This document shows, piece after piece, positions 61,225 through 64,000 of a stretch of DNA of 64,000 nt. The stretch's first letter is position 1; every line of letters starts with the position of its first letter. Below the pieces are notes generated by a model that searched no databases, was not told the origin of the DNA, and saw only the letters and a program-made list of their open reading frames with translations. Both the position numbers and the translations under genes were made by a program. The stretch comes from Streptomyces sp. F001 (GTDB lineage Bacteria > Actinomycetota > Actinomycetes > Streptomycetales > Streptomycetaceae): NCBI RefSeq assembly GCF_004187715.1, contig NZ_QZWF01000013.1:1-64000 (forward strand), in the 5' to 3' direction.

Positions 61225-62544
61225 ATGAGAAGACTCCTCGGCGCCCTCGCCGCCGGCGCGCTCGCCCTCACCGGCCTCACCGCCACCACCACCCCCGCCC
61301 AGGCGGCCACCACCACCGGCACCTTCAACGTCCTGACGTACAACATCGCGGGTCTGCCCCTGGGCCTCGGCGACAGCGACCCGGAGACCAACACCCCGCT
61401 GATCGGGCAGCGGCTCGGCGGGTACGACATCGTCAACGTCCAGGAGGACTTCAACTACCACGCCTCCCTCTACGCCAACGACACCCACCCGTACCGCACC
61501 GCGACCAGCGGCGGCGCCGGGATCGGCGACGGCCTCAACACCCTCTCCGACCACACCTTCGAGGACTTCCAGCGCGTCGACTGGAACGACTGCACCAACG
61601 CCGACTGCCTCACCCCGAAGGGCTTCACCCTCGCCCGCGTCCGCCTCGCCGAGGGCGTCTTCGTGGACCTCTACAACGTCCACACCAACGCCGACGTGAC
61701 CGACGCGGCCCTCGCCGCCCGCCGCGCCAACATCGAGCAGCTGTCGGACTTCATCCAGGCCAACTCCGCGGGCAACGCCGTGATCGTCATGGGCGACACC
61801 AACACGCGGTACACGCGCGCGGGCGACAACATCCGCACCCTCGTCAGCGAGAACGGCCTCAAGGACCCGTGGGTCGACCTGGTCAAGGACGGTACGCCGC
61901 CCGCGCAGGGCAGCGACGCACTGGTCTGCGACGCGGCGGCGCCGACGAACGACTGCGAGGTCGTCGACAAGGTCCTCTACCGCGGCAGCGACCTCGTCAC
62001 CCTCGACGCCACCCGCTACCACAACGAGTGGGCGTCCTTCCTCCGCTCCGACGGCGAGCATCTCTCCGACCACTTCCCGCACACGGTCGACTTCTCCTAC
62101 ACCGTCAACCCGTCCCTGAAGGCGAGCGACTTCTTCGGCGGCCCGCACGGCACGGCCTTCAACGACGCGGACGACCTGCCGGCGGCCCCGTCACCCCGCA
62201 CGCTGACCCTGCGCGGCGGCTCCCGCCTGGACGCGGTGTCGCTGACGCACGACGGCGGCAGGGTCCTGTCCCACGGCGGTACGGGCGGCACGGCGACGTC
62301 CCTGACCCTGGCCTCCGGCGAGCACCTCACCTCGGTGAAGCTGACGCAGGGCCAGAAGGACGGCCGTACGCGGCTCTTCTCCGCGGCATTCACAACGGAC
62401 AAGGGCCGCACCCTGTCGGCCGGTACGGCGACGACGGCCACCAAGAGCTTCACGGCCCCGTCCGGCTGGCAGATCGTCGGCTTCACCGGCCGCTCCGGCG
62501 ACGAGATCGACAAGCTCGGCGTGCTGTACGCGCCGATCAACTGA
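61225..62544 (+). CDS. Secreted endonuclease/exonuclease/phosphatase-family hydrolase with C-terminal lectin-like domain
   Basis: This 439-aa protein has a Sec signal (LLGALAAGALALTGLTATTT, cleaved near AQA). The EEP domain (about 30-290) shows VLTYNIAGLP, VNVQEDFNYH, YNVHTNAD, MGDTNTRYT and SDHFPHTVDF, the sphingomyelinase/DNase-I type metal and catalytic residues. A C-terminal jacalin-like beta-prism (about 330-435, LRGGSRLDAVSLTHDGG) may bind sugars. ATG at 61225 after GGAGACACC. A strong hairpin follows. Confidence 0.82.
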   Translation: MRRLLGALAAGALALTGLTATTTPAQAATTTGTFNVLTYNIAGLPLGLGDSDPETNTPLIGQRLGGYDIVNVQEDFNYHASLYANDTHPYRTATSGGAGIGDGLNTLSDHTFEDFQRVDWNDCTNADCLTPKGFTLARVRLAEGVFVDLYNVHTNADVTDAALAARRANIEQLSDFIQANSAGNAVIVMGDTNTRYTRAGDNIRTLVSENGLKDPWVDLVKDGTPPAQGSDALVCDAAAPTNDCEVVDKVLYRGSDLVTLDATRYHNEWASFLRSDGEHLSDHFPHTVDFSYTVNPSLKASDFFGGPHGTAFNDADDLPAAPSPRTLTLRGGSRLDAVSLTHDGGRVLSHGGTGGTATSLTLASGEHLTSVKLTQGQKDGRTRLFSAAFTTDKGRTLSAGTATTATKSFTAPSGWQIVGFTGRSGDEIDKLGVLYAPIN

Positions 62545-62557
62545 TCGGCCGGGGCAG

Positions 62558-62600
62558 GGTTCGCCCTGGTCGTCGAGGCCCATGACGACCAGGGCGAACC
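62558..62600. terminator. Strong bidirectional terminator
   Basis: A perfect 17-bp inverted repeat (GGTTCGCCCTGGTCGTC with GACGACCAGGGCGAACC) around a 9-nt loop, between two convergent genes, 14 bp after one stop and 22 bp before the other. Confidence 0.85.
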
Positions 62601-62621
62601 GGATTGTGACGAGGTCACCGC

Positions 62622-64000
62622 TCACTCACTGTGCAGCGCCTCCGAAACCGTCAACCGCCCCGCCCTCCGCGCCGGAACGAACGCCCCCAGCACCGCGATC
62701 GCGAGCCCCGCGAGGGCGAGGAGGCTCAGCGCAGGGACCTGCCAGACGTCCGTCATGTACGACGGCAGGGTGAGATCCACCGCCTCCGCCATCCGCGGGA
62801 CGACCACCTGGTGGCCCACCACGCCCAGCGGGATGCCGAGCAGAGAGCCGAGTGCGCCGAGCACCGCCATCGACGTCACCGTCATCACCGTGACCTGCCG
62901 GGGCGTCATGCCGATGGACTTCAGCATGCCCAAGTCCCTTCGTCGATCATGGGTGTTGAGGACGACACTGTTGAAGACTCCGAGGGACGCGACCACGGCG
63001 AGCATCAGGGTGAGCACCGAGGCCGAGCCGACGATGGTCTGTGTGATGGAGTTGGAGCCGTGGACTGTCGGGCTGATTCCGGCGTCGGCGGCCCTGGCCG
63101 CGCGGACGTAGGCCGCCGGGTCGGCTCCGTCGCGGAGCTTCACGTGGTAGGCGATGGGCTTCTCGTGCGGGGACAGGGCCGTCATCGTGGACCAGTCGGC
63201 GACGATCTGCCGGGCGTTGCTCTCCATGAACTCCCCGACGACGACCGCCGTTTCGTCCCGGTCGCCCTTCTCCAGGACGAGCCGGTCGTCGACCCGCAGG
63301 CCGTTCTGGCGCAGGAAGGCCGATCCGGCCACGATCTCGCCGGTGCCGCGCATCCAGCGGCCCTCGGTGAGTACGCCGCCCAGCTGGAGACGGTCACCAC
63401 GACGGCCCTCGAGCTCGACCTCGTGTGCCGAGCCCGCCACGCGCACGTCGGTGTTCGCCCGGGCGGTGACCTCGAGCGCGCCGGGCAACGAGCCCAACAG
63501 CGACTGAAGTTCTAGGTCGTCGTGCTCCGGCTTGATCTCCTTGCCGTCCTTGACGTTGAAGGCGTACGCCGTGACCTGGAAAGCATCCTGGCCCGCGTTC
63601 CCGAACCGGGTCATCGTGGTGGCCAGGCCCGTCGCGAACGTCACCGTGGTCACGCCGAGGACCACGGCGGCGAGCGTGAGGGCGCTGCGGCCCGGCCGGG
63701 CGAACGGCAGACCCATCCCCAGGCTCACCGAGCGCGGCAGCCTGCTGCTCGCCAGCCGGCGCTGGATGCCGAGGGCCCGCCCGGCGCGCGGTGCGGTGCC
63801 CGCGCTGATCGCCCGCGCCGCCGACAGGCGGTGTGCGCGCACGGCGGGGGCGAGCGCGGCAAGGAGGCACACGGCGGGCATGCCGAGCAGGGCCACGGCG
63901 TTCACCCAGGGCGCGATGGACGCACTGCCGTGGAACACCCCGGCGTCGGGCCCCATGAACACGAACTCGAAGAAGGGCTGCGCCAGCAGATTGCCGAGGG
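62622..64000 (-). CDS. FtsX-type ABC transporter permease, 3' part (gene continues beyond window)
   Basis: The visible approximately 459 codons read without a stop to the right edge (upstream codons LGNLLAQPFFEFVF continue). An FtsX/MacB-type core is seen: TM segments near APWVNAVALLGMPAVCLLAA and SALTLAAVVLGVTTVTFATG, a large extracytoplasmic domain (VEGRRGDRLQLGG-like region), then VASLGVFNSVVLNTHDRRRD and a last span ending RRAGRLTVSEALHSE. The usual FtsX repeated permease suggests the full gene is about 800 aa. No ATPase is visible in the window. Confidence 0.85.
   Translation of the reverse strand, partial: LGNLLAQPFFEFVFMGPDAGVFHGSASIAPWVNAVALLGMPAVCLLAALAPAVRAHRLSAARAISAGTAPRAGRALGIQRRLASSRLPRSVSLGMGLPFARPGRSALTLAAVVLGVTTVTFATGLATTMTRFGNAGQDAFQVTAYAFNVKDGKEIKPEHDDLELQSLLGSLPGALEVTARANTDVRVAGSAHEVELEGRRGDRLQLGGVLTEGRWMRGTGEIVAGSAFLRQNGLRVDDRLVLEKGDRDETAVVVGEFMESNARQIVADWSTMTALSPHEKPIAYHVKLRDGADPAAYVRAARAADAGISPTVHGSNSITQTIVGSASVLTLMLAVVASLGVFNSVVLNTHDRRRDLGMLKSIGMTPRQVTVMTVTSMAVLGALGSLLGIPLGVVGHQVVVPRMAEAVDLTLPSYMTDVWQVPALSLLALAGLAIAVLGAFVPARRAGRLTVSEALHSE

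Overview
The window is high-GC actinobacterial DNA, almost certainly from a Streptomyces chromosome. Signs of this are the strong third-position GC bias, frequent GTG/TTG starts with clear AGGAGG-type ribosome sites, a Streptomyces-type alditol oxidase, a LuxR/MalT-type and an AfsR/BTAD-type large regulator, and short palindromic repeats typical of the genus. No tRNA, rRNA, CRISPR array or replication origin was seen.

Region 1 (about 0.25-2.4 kb) holds a small hypothetical gene, a decayed TnpB-type gene carrying an internal palindromic repeat, and a scrap of a recombinase-associated gene. Region 2 (about 2.4-29.0 kb) is a large catabolic island. Leftward genes encode an M24 creatinase/prolidase-like hydrolase, an adenylyltransferase-only FAD synthetase and a fused 2-oxoacid dehydrogenase E1 with its E2. 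Rightward genes encode a VOC protein, a GntR regulator, an aldehyde dehydrogenase and an MFS importer. Next come a flavin oxidase, an enoyl-CoA hydratase-like protein, transhydrogenase PntAB and an aberrant SDR, all leftward. The last block runs rightward: a small NrtS-like membrane protein, an AhpD/CMD-like protein, an HpaB-type two-component monooxygenase, a double cupin, a very large ATPase-BTAD regulator, a flavin reductase and a 3-hydroxyisobutyrate-dehydrogenase-like enzyme. Together they suggest FADH2-dependent hydroxylation of an aromatic or heteroaromatic substrate, ring processing by cupin/VOC enzymes, aldehyde oxidation, and CoA-linked entry into central metabolism, with FAD and NAD(P)H supply encoded alongside. 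The substrate cannot be read from sequence.

Region 3 (29.05-30.75 kb) is a mobile-element scar: a complete but frameshifted IS5-type element with inverted repeats and a 3-bp target duplication, followed by a TnpB 3' fragment fused onto a truncated radical-SAM gene. Region 4 (30.9-41.8 kb) is a carbohydrate locus: alditol oxidase, ROK regulator, secreted GH30-type endo-beta-1,6-galactanase with a ricin-type lectin domain, an ABC sugar importer (binding protein and two permeases) and a GH2 beta-galactosidase. It reads as a galactan/arabinogalactan side-chain utilisation system, with a shared candidate operator before the ROK gene and before the importer.

Region 5 (41.9-64 kb) is a mixed chromosomal stretch. 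It contains an ABC-2 exporter, small membrane proteins, a frameshifted multi-pass membrane gene, a K+ channel, a DUF2252 protein, a DHA2 drug-type MFS transporter next to a MalT-type LuxR regulator and a YihY/BrkB protein. It continues with a secreted serine hydrolase, a RidA protein, a Tat-exported PHP-type metallohydrolase with a His-rich leader, a secreted endonuclease/exonuclease/phosphatase-family protein, and the 3' part of an FtsX-type permease that runs off the window.

The most notable signals are a 166-nt leader element present twice in the catabolic island (before the FAD synthetase and before the NrtS-like gene), perfect TTGGATCCAA palindromes 63 bp apart in the divergent promoter beside the GntR gene, and two enzymes whose standard active-site residues are replaced.
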